DNA of 64,000 nucleotides, taken from positions 39,105,229 through 39,169,228 of the forward strand of contig CM049314.1 in the NCBI GenBank assembly GCA_026874595.1, written 5' to 3'. The position numbers were made by a program, and so were the translations under genes. Below, piece by piece: positions 31,926 through 44,148 of this stretch. Each line of letters opens with the position of its first letter. Position 1 is the stretch's first letter. The stretch comes from Sipunculus nudus (taxonomy: Eukaryota > Annelida > Sipuncula > Golfingiida > Sipunculidae). Under the pieces are notes generated by a model. The model was not told the origin of the DNA and did not search any database. It worked only from the letters and a program-made list of their open reading frames with translations.

Positions 31926-34142
31926 CATATATATATATATATATATATTAAAGTTACATATTAATCATTTTAAATAAACAACTCAATTTTATTGACGGAA
32001 TAGGTAACTATACATTTGAATAAAGTCAACTATTATTTTAATTTACCTTGTAAATAAAATAATGTAATTTTTGTCGATATTATTCTTCAATGGTATTTCT
32101 CAGGTTGTTTCTAAGGTCTTATTGTAATTTACTCCTTATATGTAATATTCATGTAGAAAAATATTTTGTAAAAAAAACTGACAAAATGAATTCATTTTTT
32201 TGTATCATTAACGTAATTATAAATGTGAAATAATAATTGACAAATCTAAGCGTAAGGAGAGGCTGCCAAACGTTATCAAGTCAACTGACTTCACCATGAC
32301 ATTTTCGAGGCGTAGCCAGAGAGAAGTTTCGTGACAGCGGTCGAGGGCACCATTGTTAATTGTAATCTACATGTAGATACATGATGTGTTAGTCATGTTC
32401 TTGTGTGTATTTATCCACAATACAAACAATGTACAAAAAATGTAACAAAATTGAGAAAAGAGATATCGGACCTGGAAATATCGGAAATGAAAATAAAAAC
32501 TGATCCTCCATCTTGAAAATAATTAGAAAACAGAAATGGAAACGAGAAAGCATTGATTGAGCACACACCTCCGCCAAAGTATGGATCTGAGTTTGGATCT
32601 TACCCCAAATTTAACCGTTCAGTCCCAAATTTAGACAATTGTTCCATGGCTTATACCCCATTTTTTCAATACTTGACAATTAGACTAAAACAATGGCTGA
32701 CATATTCAATCAAACAAAGGGCCCTCAGACAAAGAGTGCTAATTAGTTTTCAAGAACATCTTACATATAACTTAGATATTTGTATGATGAAGTGTGATAA
32801 ATAAATCTTTCCTTAGCTTCTGTACACACTGTCAGTGTCACGGTTAATTAACCAAGCCAAACCTCAAAGCCCAAACGAATAGGTTATTCTTAAAAAAAAA
32901 ATATCTATATATTTTTCATATCCTGGTGATTTAGACTGTCTCTGAAATTTAATGGAATGATCCTCTGGTGTTAGCCTCACGACATTAAGCAATGTCTCAC
33001 AACCAGTCCGCTTTGGACTATTAGTTCAAACACCTGTCGATAGATGTCGGTAAATCGAACATCGACATGAAACACAACGAGCAGTTCAGGTTGGTGCCGA
33101 TCACAAATAGTAGAGTCAGGCTTTTAGTCCCATGCAATGAGAGTATAGGAACATGACCCTATTTGGCAATTTTGATATTTCATTTTTCTTGTAATATTCA
33201 TATGAAGTGATCTGGAGAATTGATAGTCAAAAAATTCTCTGGCAAATCTCTAACACTTTGAATTTATGTTTCTGAGTAATTGCTTCACTGTTCGTAACAT
33301 TTAAGACCCACCAAGCAGGAACTATAATATTCAAATAATGTTTCATTATAATTTATAACTGCATGGTCAGAACACTATCAATCTATATCCTCCTCTTCAC
33401 GAATAATCCTAGTGACTATTGATGAAACTATAAAACACACCTGGCTTTCCCAGAAGGAAATTGAACACGATAGATGTCCGGTTTTGCAAATACAGCAAAA
33501 TACTGAAAAATAAACTATGTAGATTTAGTTTTCTCTGGTCCTAGTGCGTCTGAAGATCTTAATTTATGGACCATGTATATATAATTTGAGCGGGTTCTCG
33601 TGCTTAGTATTCGGGTGACGAAGTTAATGAAATGTTTATTCTATGCTGTTATAATTTGAGGATTTTGGCCTGGTAAACAAAAAACGTTATTCCGGTCTCA
33701 ATTTTCCGTCACACCGCTCCTTGCCAACAAACTCTATCAACAGCTACATTCTCGCCTGAACACCGTCCGCAGAGTACCCTTGTAGGCATCCCCGAACCCT
33801 TATCGAACCCACACAGGTTTATTTCTCCCAGTTTCTTGAAACCGCTCATGGTGGCTGCCATTCTGCAAACGCTCGACCTAATATTATGGGCCGCATTATG
33901 GGTATATCGTTAGTTCTTTATAGAGTATTTTCACACACACACGCATGCACACATACACGCGTCCATACGTCATAACTATGAAAATATTAATTCTAGATTT
34001 TTTTTCAAGATTTAAATGACCAAGGACCCCTGACTTGTAATATTTGAGATAACTTTTTTATTATATACTAGTATACAAGAATTCACAAGCACCTTGATAA
34101 TAAAATTATACGACAATTAAACTGAACAGTTAGACAACATAA
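30115..34142. other. inter-pair region, unit 3 to unit 4
   Basis: Collinear with 21778-26181 of unit 2: Fox 3' UTR, hAT-like relic (30718-30812), GTTGGACGGG patch (31497-31570), (AT)n runs (30636-30702, 31874-31920), TTCACTTCAAGACC block and 3' flank of the unit 4 forkhead-less gene. No coding sequence was recognised. Confidence 0.55.
30718..30812. mobile_element. hAT-like terminal relic, unit 3
   Basis: TTAGTGGTGTGACAATAAATCG plus ATCGAT words, homologous to the relics in units 1 and 2. Confidence 0.4.
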
Positions 34143-35034
34143 TTATGCAAATATTTTTGATATATTTAAGTATGGTTCCAATAAACCGCCTTTTGCATTA
34201 AACAGGTTCTCAGTCCATGGATAATCCGTCAAGGTGACGTCACTTCCCTCTACTGGTGGCTGCGTCAGCAGCTCTGCACGGCAATTTTCTTCGCGTTGAA
34301 ATTCTTTTCCAATAGAAGAATAATCTTTTTTACCTGTTGTTGTTTCGTGAAACGCTACATCTAAGTTGTACAGATATGACAAATCCAGCGCCGGGTCGAG
34401 TTCAGCAACATCAGAATGTGGAGATATCAGATCATTGATTGAAATGTCTGATTCAAATGCCGGCCGTGACATGGCGATGCTGCCGGTCTCGGCTGTTAAT
34501 GGCAGTGAGAGCTTGGGACCGTCTTTTGTGAGGCTGGTAGCTTCTTCATCATCTACTCTAAGATGTTCAGCAAAAGATTCAACATCCCGTTCCAATGTAT
34601 CTTCAGGTTGTACCGGGATTCCCGCCATGTGCATAGCTTGAGTTATAAAACAATCGAACTTGACGGTGTTTTCCTTCTCCTCTGTGTCGTCTGCATAAAC
34701 CACGTGACCTTCGTGAAATGTATCATCTGAAGTTATTTCAAGCACGGACAGGTCTGAGCGCGGGATTTTGATTTTTCCGGTCCAAGTCGTCTGCTTCTCT
34801 TGGACGTTTCAGAGATTTGTTGATTTCTTGTTTGGGATCATCACGTGACTGTAGCATGACGTCACAGCTATGAAGGCTGTCTAGACTAGTTAGATCATCG
34901 TCAGATCTACTCCAACTATACAGTTTATCCATCCAGACTCGACAAAGAGTTTCAGTTGTAAATTTGCATGTCGGGTTTTCATGCTGATAACTCTCTGACG
35001 CCTTGTAACGCTGCATAGTCAGCTGATTTTCCAT
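34143..35034 (-). pseudogene. forkhead-less FoxJ1-like paralogue, unit 4 (frameshifted)
   Basis: Collinear with the unit 3 gene over its whole length: MENQLTMQRY start, DDLTSLDSLHS (the tryptophan of LTSIDWL changed to serine), KRPREADDLDRK, then EKENTVKFDCFITQAMHMAG, SDISINDLISPHSDVAELDP, YPWTENLFNAKGGLLEPYLN and SKIFA at the end. One extra T in the run at 34771-34776 shifts the frame after DLDRK, so the N-terminal 98-codon and C-terminal 200-codon frames are separated. Apart from this one indel the frame is open, so the loss is young, or the indel is a homopolymer error. Its Fox partner is clearly dead. Confidence 0.75.
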
Positions 35035-35590
35035 GGTTATTATTATTAGTATTGTTCCCGGTAAGCCTTGTCCTTTAAATTGAAATGAACAATCTATGAC
35101 ACAGTGAGGGCGATGGTCACCCAGTGAATGAGTTGATGTCGTTAAGGTTAGTCTTATTTATTTAGCTGGCCTGAATAACGTTATTAGACTATATAGATCT
35201 TGAAGCTAATACTTTTTCAACAGAAAATCTCATAATGATAATTATCTTCATCACATCTGTGTTTTATCATGAGTAACTGTCGCCATGCCTGCTTTGATAA
35301 CATCACGCTTCACTGAACTGACTTGGACAGTTGCTCACAAGTATACCGGTCGCTGCTTCCAAGACTGTTTAATTCACATATCAATTAACAATCAGTATAG
35401 CGTGATCCAGTGATTTGGGGAAACTGCTCGATTATTCAAAATAACTTGTGATTGTGTGCTCTTTAAGGTACAGATTCGATTGCCTGTTTCTTGTATATAT
35501 TTTATGTCATTCCATAGTTTGAATATTTAAAAGGAAACTAGTGATGGCACACACAAACGCCCCCTCACAACAACACACGCACACACACAG

Positions 35591-35653
<63 letters not shown>

Positions 35654-35759
35654 AGATTAGAATTAGAGATTTAATAGAGGTTTAGGAATATATGACATAA
35701 TCCAGATAGCTAAGTTTATGACCACCACCACCCCCCATTAGGACCACTTTGGTCAGTCC

Positions 35760-35833
<74 letters not shown>

Positions 35834-36474
35834 GATAAAATAAACCTGAATTTAATGAGGAGATATTATTATAGTATAAAACATTGTATTGGTTGCGAAT
35901 ATTGTGTTATGAAGTAAGAGTAGGTGTTTCTAAATCAATTTGAGAGTAGTTAGGTCAGAGAAAGAATCAAAGATAAAATCAAAATACTATTTAGTATGAG
36001 GTTAAACTATTAAAAAGAATGGTATGGCACTATGTCTGAAAGTGGATAAGGACTTTCTTGACATAATTTCAGTAATGAAACTTTGATTTGGGAAGTTTTC
36101 AACTAAGGATGTAGAGTTCCGTTTAATATGAGGACCCGTCTGCCGATCACAGGATTGATATATGCGGGATAGTCGCTCCTGTTCAATGAACCGTGATGTC
36201 ATCAAAAACATGCACCGCGAAACAATTAACCCGAGACCACGCCACCGGTTCAGCCTCGGCTCGTGGCCTGCTTTAGACGGGTAACCTTTACTCATGATCA
36301 TGTCTTTTTTAATTATCATGGTGAGTATTAATTATGGTAAAGATCCAATGATGATCCAGACTGTTTATAAGGTAGAAATCCTAGAATCCTCTATTCACTC
36401 GGTAGCCAACCGTGGACTATACACCAAGCTCACTGTTAAAGAATACAATCACTATATATATTCTGATTTTGAAC
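35035..36474. promoter_or_regulatory. divergent spacer of unit 4 (decayed)
   Basis: The TATA region on the minus side is eroded to AAATAAATAAG. The CRE reads ATAACATCACG. Contains (AT)n at 35591-35616 and 35763-35831, (GA)n at 35617-35651, and one ATTAGGACCACTTTGGTCAG relic near 35738. The Fox-side core promoter (TTTATAAGG 36364-36372, then TATTCACTCGG) survives. Confidence 0.5.
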
Positions 36475-38044
36475 ATAGATAATAACCAAATCATGAAAAC
36501 GATTAGATATGTAAGGAATGAGCCACATGAAAAGTCACGTAAAGTCTTCGCAGAAAAACTCCGTCAGAACTGGATCCAAAAATACACAAGCAGCTCAGGT
36601 GAAACTGAACCGGACAGCAGTCTCACGAGTCTGGACTGGCTGCAGAATTTCAGCTTCAGTCATCAGGCCTTGCCGACAGCTATCAGCAATTGCACGCACC
36701 AGTGAAAACCAAAGCAAAGACATCGTGCGGACAGGGCTTAAGCCGCTGACTGAAATAAGGAACCAAATAGTCAGGAATCTTGTTCAAACAGCCAAGACAG
36801 CCAAGTATCACCAGCCGCTCAGAGCCGTACAGCTACCAGTGAACATCAGACCGATAGATATTGGCCAGTACAAGATCCGTGGTGACAAACCGCCGCTGTC
36901 CTACAACAACCTGATCTGTATGGCCATCAAAACAGAGCCCTAAACAAATGATCACACTGTCCGCTAACTACCACTGGATTTCAGACAATTTCCTGTATTA
37001 CAAACTGGCTGAGCCAAACTTGCATAACGCAATCAGACACAACTTGTTACTTAAGAAATGTTTCAAGAAAATTCCTCGCGATAACTATAAATCCGGTAAG
37101 GGTGGTTACTGGTGTATCACGCCTGAGTATTCCTACATGCTCAACACTGGTGTCTTACGGGACTATCTTCCTGGTTTGACAGAAAAGCAGGGTTTTGTTA
37201 ATTCTGTGAAAAGACTGAGAGCTGAGGATGACGATGATCACAGTGCCAAATATCGTCGCACACATCTCCAGCCGTTTTGCGTCGTTACCAAAGAGGGTTT
37301 GAAGATCATACGCTACCTTTAAAAGATAACGCCGAGAAAGAGTCGATATTGTCCCAAGCAATTGACATCGCGGGGATAGAAGTGAAAAAAGAAAATCTCA
37401 TCCACAGTTATGAAGCTTCAACAGAGTCCACAGAGTCCACAAAGTCTACAGATAAACCCTTCCACAAGACGGAGCAGTATCCAGGCACTGGAAAAGAGGG
37501 CGCCACCTGCCTCCCAGCTGACAGTTCTACATCATCACGGTCACGTGAAGCCCTACACAGCGCCCTCACACGGCCTACAACAGACTTCGACCTTCCATTT
37601 GACGAAAGGTTATGTAAATACGGCCAGAATATTGGAAGTGATGATAGTTCGGATAACTCTGAAGAAGAACTACCCAACAACAACTCCATCCTTACACCGT
37701 CACCATCAGTAACCAACTCTGACATCTCTTTTGACGACCTGATTAGTGCACACTTTGGTGACATTGATCTCGACGCTCCCTTGGATTTTTCTTAACTCTA
37801 CAAGCAAGACCTTTCTGTGCATGGAAACGGAATATGGACATCGCAGAAGGACAAGGACACGGACAGTGTGTCCGCTAATGTGGAAGAATTCCTAATGGAG
37901 AACAATTCTCGCAGAGCTTTACGAACCCCTCCATCAATAATTTCACGTGACGAATTTGCTAAGCACCCATGGACAGACAACCTGGCCAATACAAGTGACA
38001 TTGTTCACGGACCATTCATCGATATGAATCAGTTGTTTGTGTAA
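36475..38044 (+). pseudogene. FoxJ1-like forkhead pseudogene, unit 4
   Basis: Homologous to the intact Fox genes along its full length but broken many times. The start codon is ATA at 36475. There is a frameshift at about 36690, another frameshift with a stop at 36931-36945 inside the forkhead, a third frameshift at about 37285, a deletion in the EKEN..ESIL segment, and TAT to TAA at 37793-37795. Within the forkhead, EPNWHN reads EPNLHN and HNLS reads HNLL, both at positions important for the fold or DNA contact. The last segment still ends HPWTDNLANTSDIVHGPFID. It is a dead copy at the right edge of the array. Confidence 0.9.
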
Positions 38045-38060
38045 TTACTTATTACGCCAT

Positions 38061-38197
38061 ATATCTATCTAATCTATCAAATCTATCTATCTAATCTATC
38101 TATCTAATCTATCTATCTAATCTATCTATCTAATCTATCTAATCTATCTAATCTATCTAATCTATCTATCTATCTATCTATCTATCTAATCTATCTA

Positions 38198-38236
<39 letters not shown>
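38061..38236. repeat. (ATCT)n/(AATCT)n microsatellite
   Basis: About 175 bp of CTAT tetranucleotides with periodic CTAAT interruptions, immediately 3' of the unit 4 Fox pseudogene. Confidence 0.95.
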
Positions 38237-38449
38237 AGGTCGACATATTATTTACAATAAGGTGCTTAATTTTGCAATGATATTCTTTTCCATATGTTTA
38301 TTGCTTTGCATGAGAGCGAGGCTAGAGGAGATCTTATTCCTGTGTGAGTGTTGTTTATGTTCTATCATGTTAATATATAATATTCGGAAGCCCTTACATA
38401 CCGGCGTTTCTATTTCTTATATTCTTATACATATATATATTATATGTAT

Positions 38450-38480
<31 letters not shown>

Positions 38481-38486
38481 ATATAT

Positions 38487-39213
38487 TGTTACATGTACCT
38501 CTTGACATTGTGATTCGTGGTAGGAGCAAGCCCTGTTCGTTGCTACGGGAGACGCGCGAGTTGGGCTCTAGCTTGCGTGTGAAGTGTGAAACGTGGAGGC
38601 GCTGTGGGGGCACGTGTATTTTTTGGAATGTTCTTGAAAATGGAAGTAAAACGGAAGGATGAAAAGCTATAAATAGGGGCTGTGTTTAGAGTCGACAGAG
38701 AGAAAAATACCAGCGGACACGGAAGAGTGTGACTCTCTCGTCAGTTTTGAGACCTTTCCGATAATTTTCCGGATTGTCTTCAGTTTGCCTTTGGGATTAT
38801 TACCAGAACTTCACTTTTAGATTACAACAGATTGTTTCGCGATTACATCGGACTATTCTCTGGAAGATTTACTTGAACTGTTCATCTGGAATATTTGTGT
38901 TAAAGGATTCTTGTTGAGCTGTGACAGTGGTGGTATCTATAAATCAAAGCCTAGGATCCAGACACTCTGGTAATGTACATTTTTATTATTGTTATACTGT
39001 GTAATTGTATCGATTTAGTGTATTATAATATTAGGATTGTTCTAAGAATAAATAATAATTATTTGTTAACAAAAAAAAAAACACTGGCTTCTTTATTCAT
39101 TCCCCTAGACATTTCATGCTGCCTAGTGTTGCGGAATCTGATTTTTTTTATCTCCGTATCAAAATTTGTGCTCGTCACGATTACATGATATGTTGTTATT
39201 AGGTTCCGTAACA
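38487..39213 (+). mobile_element. solo LTR-like element, 727 bp
   Basis: Starts TGTTACATG and ends CCGTAACA, so the terminal hexamers TGTTAC/GTAACA are perfect inverted repeats beginning TG and ending CA. Inside are a TATA box (GCTATAAATAGG near 38667), a likely transcription start about 30 bp later, and an AATAAATAAT poly(A)-like motif near 39049, in the order expected for a U3-R-U5 unit. It is flanked by ATAT on both sides, but the insertion is in an (AT)n run, so the target duplication is uninformative. No internal region or partner LTR is adjacent. It marks the right end of the Fox array. Confidence 0.6.
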
Positions 39214-40264
39214 ATATATACCTGCTTTTCGATAAAACTACGACTTTCGTACGACTTTTTGGTTATCGGAGTCCCAACGAATCGTAAGATTTCCTACAAC
39301 AGCCTAATGATTGCCCCACGTTCTTCCTATGACGAATGTTCTTACGAATGTCCTACCATTGTAGATCATCCATGGGACCGCCTCGGTTTGTATTAGGACT
39401 ATCCTATCTTACGGCAGTTGCAAGGCTGTCGTGGAAACGTTTAATGCTTAATGCCAGCCTATATCCTGAACTATCTAGATATCCCTATTTGTAATCATGG
39501 CGGTACCACCGGAGCAAATTGGCCTAAAACTGCCAAATATAGGAACCAAAATAAACTTATGAAATTAAATATGACACTATTTATAATGGGGCCATGCCAT
39601 CGCTTGAAGGCCTTATAAATTCACGCATGGTTGCTAAAGTCTTTCGCAATAAGAGAAGTAATTTTAGGTCATTGTAGTTTCAAAATACCACCTTTATTGC
39701 TACCTTTTTAGCAGAGTTTTTTTTTCAGATTTCTCAAAGAAAAAAATCTATAATGCAACCGACAAATACAGATGTAGAGCATGGACTACTTTAAGGTATA
39801 ATCCATATATTACTTCAATCCATATATTACTTCACCCGTCTATCAACAAGGCATTTCCCACTGTCGTTGGTGTAAATGTGGAAAAAAGGATATCCTCGAT
39901 AAAAATGAACCCTTCTCTACTTTCGATCAGTAAAGAGATTTCTCGTAAAAAACTAATTTTCTTGAATACCAAAGCTTCCTTAAAGCAATACTAAAAATGT
40001 GGTAGGATAATTTAAAAGCACATACCAATAATTCAGGTCAGTACCTTGCTGAAGATAATTTGCAGAATGCTCCCCTATAACCACCATATTTTACAATCTG
40101 CATATCAATAAAAATCAAAATATGCAGAACATACTGCATCAATACTAGTATATTGGCAACAGGAGTACAATATATGGTTTAATCAATTCAGAACATACAT
40201 TAGTTATCCAATCAGGTACTCGATAAGTATAATGTGACCAAACGTTCATTTTAATTTTCACTTA
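39214..40264. other. no recognisable gene
   Basis: AT-rich sequence between the solo LTR and the LINE remnant. Its right half may be a more decayed part of the same LINE, but no motif could be confirmed. Confidence 0.4.
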
Positions 40265-40722
40265 TGATAATCCCGTTTAAAGATTGGTTGCATCTTATGG
40301 AATTAGCTGATAATGAGCTCCGTGACCGTTGTGAAAGTAATACTGACAGCCTTGAACACATATGTTACTACTATGTTTATATAGATGACTTCTGGACAAA
40401 CTAAAAAAACTAGGGGAAACATGTTGCCCATTATGTACGATTTCAGTCAATATTAGAGAATTTATTTTTGGATCTTATAGAAATTACATGGGGAAACATT
40501 GTAACAACCTATATTACCTTATTATATTAGGACAAAATTCACACACAAAATACACACAAGACATTGCTCAGAGAAAAAGATCATCTTCATTTTTAAGAAA
40601 TATTTTCTTTGAATTAAATTGTAGAAAAATAAAAATGCGATAAAATGGACAGGAGAAAATTATATTGAAAACTGGAATCAATTATATGAAAGTATGAACA
40701 GTCTACTTCATAAAGCAACATA
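40265..40722 (+). mobile_element. decayed L1/Tx1-like LINE 3' fragment
   Basis: A broken frame contains LADNELRDRCESNTDSLEHI, then a short CYYYVY and DDFW block. This is the C..C...(D/E)(T/S)..H(L/I)F..C....FW arrangement found at the C-terminus of L1/Tx1-type reverse transcriptases. It continues with LIILGQNSHTKYTQ, SSFLRNIFFEL, and ENWNQLYESM at the end, matching the usual LI.LgK..I.k.k....pS...F...l. tail. Several stops and shifts are present. Confidence 0.6.
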
Positions 40723-41447
40723 AATCATATTTTCTCTGTATTGTAATATTGACAAATAACTTCAAATATTTTGCTCTATATTACATCGGACATCTTATGC
40801 TGTATGTGAGTGTATACATTTGTATGAATGTATAGATTGCCGTGTAAACATAGTTACCCATGTTAAAAAGAAAAGTGATGCAGTTAACCTTATATAACAT
40901 TCTGGCAGAGAATGCGCTCTCAAAAGGGTGAATATCATGAATATGATGAATATCCAAGGGATCCAAGGTATCCTCTGAATATACAGGTTTGTCCGTGTTC
41001 AACGTATATTAAAATGCGTATAACATTGAGTTATCTAAACTAGATTAACGAATTCTGTTCTTAAGTAGTTACTTTTGTTAATATTCTCTCATATATAACA
41101 CTTTCTATGTTAAAACAATTAACATTATATCCTTTCTCTCTAATGTCAATGACGAGTAGAAGAATTAGGATAATGAATCATTGAAACTCCCGTAGATAAA
41201 GGAGAAAATAATAAACAAAAAAAATGTACCTTTATAAGTTGAGATGTAACAAATGCGGTCTTTCTTTTCGATCTTACAGGCCCGAACACTTAGTGTTATG
41301 ATTCGTTAACAGATGCCGCTAGTGTGGTGTTAAAGGTCGATTGTTTTAAACAGGAACGTTAGTTCGTAAGGAGAGGGGACATTTGATTCACCAGATCGAT
41401 TACACGGGATAAATTATAGGAAAAGCCAGACTCTATTATTCAAAAAG
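40723..41447. other. 3' flank of the lectin receptor gene
   Basis: No coding signal. Probably contains the 3' untranslated region of the minus-strand receptor gene. Confidence 0.4.
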
Positions 41448-43289
41448 TCAAGAATACAAATCATAACCAACAATATGTTCCACATGACCATAGTCACTGA
41501 GGGGTCGCTGGTTAGCTTGCTCCCCCTGGTGGCCAGTTACAACAATGTTGTTATAATCCGATTTGTCAGCAGCATCTGAAGTGACCGCAATGTTTGATGT
41601 TTTGTGTTTGTTTTGGATCTTTCTTTCAAAACCCTCTGTTGACGAACATTGTACGACCATTGGGTCTTGTTGACAATATATACTTTCTGACATTTGATTA
41701 TCTTTCTTCAATGGTAGAGCGTAGATATCTCCCATTGGTCCTGTTGTATAAGTTTTCTTCGCGTGTTGTTCCGAATGATTTTTCTCAGATTCCTCCTCCT
41801 TAGAGAGAAGAGACCCAAACTGACCTGAAACCGATCTGAAATGCCCATCGCCTGTTTGAGAAGTCGGCGCATGCGCATAAGGTGCACCGCCGCCATGTTC
41901 TCCGAACTGCAGGTTAGGTTTATTTACTTTTTCTGTTTCACGATGTGTATTATTCAGACTTCCTCGGTATGAAATTTTCCCGGACACTTCGTTACATCCC
42001 TCTGCCTCAGCAGATTCATAAATGTCATTCTCTATCATAAACTCTTCTGTAGAAGAGGTAGCAAATGTACTGTCTCCTCCATTGTTCAATGGTTCAACAC
42101 GAGGCCCTTGTATCTTTGTAGGCCTATATAATTTAGGTGTAGTTATAGCTACACCTGTTGAGGGGTCAGATGTTTCATAAATGTCATTTTCTGTCATTTC
42201 GAAATCTGTATCCGGGTACTGGTTTGGATCAGCATGGTCAGGTGACATTTCAGCCACATTTCTCAAATCAAAAGCGACGGTATCCGGTTGATACGTGGCT
42301 GTCACATTTCTGTTTTGCTCTGTCGGTTTTCTCGGACGGTTGCGGCATCTGTTTAGGAATACATGACACCATAAGCTAAACTCTTTACATTTGTATTCAA
42401 TTTTAACACATGCTGTTTAAAGGAACTAAATTCCGAAAACTTCGCTATTCCTTTTAATTGAATCCATGTAATAATAATTTATAAACTCGGTTTGAATTTA
42501 AAAAAAAAAAACAACAAAAAAATATTCATTTACAGACCTGAGTAAAACTAGAATTGGGACAATAATCATTACGACAGCGCATATAGCTCCAGTCACTGCT
42601 CCGACAATCGGCTTGATCTGTGACGCCACCTGTTCGTCTGTAAGACAACCACGTACGTCAGACATGATGAATATTTAATAAAGTTAAATGATACCACGCC
42701 CTTTTGTGAAGTCCCACACACATGGTGTTTAACTTATATCTATCTTAGATAATAAATGATAAATATATGCAAGCATATTTTCTCAGGACTTACCAACATA
42801 CACGGACAGGTTTCCCAAACTCTTTAGAATAGATGAGGTAAATAACAAATGAATTAACAATTAAATTATTTTCGCTGTCAGCAAAAAGGTATATTTGACA
42901 GAGAGCTGACAATGTTGTCTTGAGTACAGATGTTGCCCACTAATATCTATATGTCATATATGTAATGGAAAGTTTATTTTATACACTACACATGATATGG
43001 TTTATATAATATTTGAACGGATCCAATCGCTCGGAGAATGTAAGCTTTATGTTTAGCTGTTGGACATTTAAAGATAGCCCTCCGGGCCAATTATACTAAA
43101 GAGATTCCTAATGATTTTAACTGAAACGGCTGTCTAAAAAGACCCACGGATAATGAATATATTCCTCCAAAAAAGACAAATAGATGATAATTGAACATGA
43201 TAAATAATTATATTTAATAAATATTATCTCTAGGAAAAATAATGAATAGAGCTAGACTGGCCCATTAGGTAAAGTTAATAAGACCTTCT

Positions 43290-43362
<73 letters not shown>

Positions 43363-44117
43363 CGAAGCCGTTTAATTGCAAGAGACTTTTGTCAAGCAAA
43401 ATTGTTGCAATTAACCGAAGTTGCATTAAGGCGAAGTTCACAGTTGTCAACCACCAAGACGACATATCTGTTCTGCAGATGCATTTGTTTGTCGAACGCC
43501 GTCAGCCATTCTTTAAACAGAGCTCCAGGCATCCATGAATTGCTGCTGTTTCTGTAAGTTACCAGTAGATGCTTTGTGCCTCTGAAACACCGCGGATTTT
43601 TTGCTTTTGCCGATGATCAGTAGAGGGCGCTTGTCTGTACGTGTCATGACAGCTACCAAGGCTCTCGTGATCAAGGTGTTTAATATGCGTGACGTATGTT
43701 TAACCTACCATTGTTAACCCACTTCAAAGAGATGTGTGCTGTGACCGTATGGAACTGCATCACCGAGCACAGGGTAAATGAGGTCCTTTGTACACATGTG
43801 CACCTGCAGTTATCACAGCGGCTACTTCTGATGTTCCGTTCTATGATCATTATTGGGATAACACAAACACAACTCACCGACTCATTGAAGTACTTGCATT
43901 TAACGTGAGATTTCTACCTTTCTGCCCATATTTCCCTTGCGTTTATCGTAAGTTTGCGAATATGAGGCTTCCGATTATGCGGCGCTTTTTAATGATAACA
44001 TATTGGAAATGGTTTTGGTTTTCAGAATTTCTTGCAAATAAGCGGCTTTTTCTATTAACCGACTTGCAAATAAGTGGCGTCGTCTGTATATATATATAAA
44101 TATATATATATATATAA

Positions 44118-44148
<31 letters not shown>

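Noticed and set aside
34143-35034. Two separate genes in unit 4 on the minus strand
   Set aside because: The 98- and 200-codon frames are the two halves of one forkhead-less gene split by a single extra T, as shown by collinearity with unit 3.
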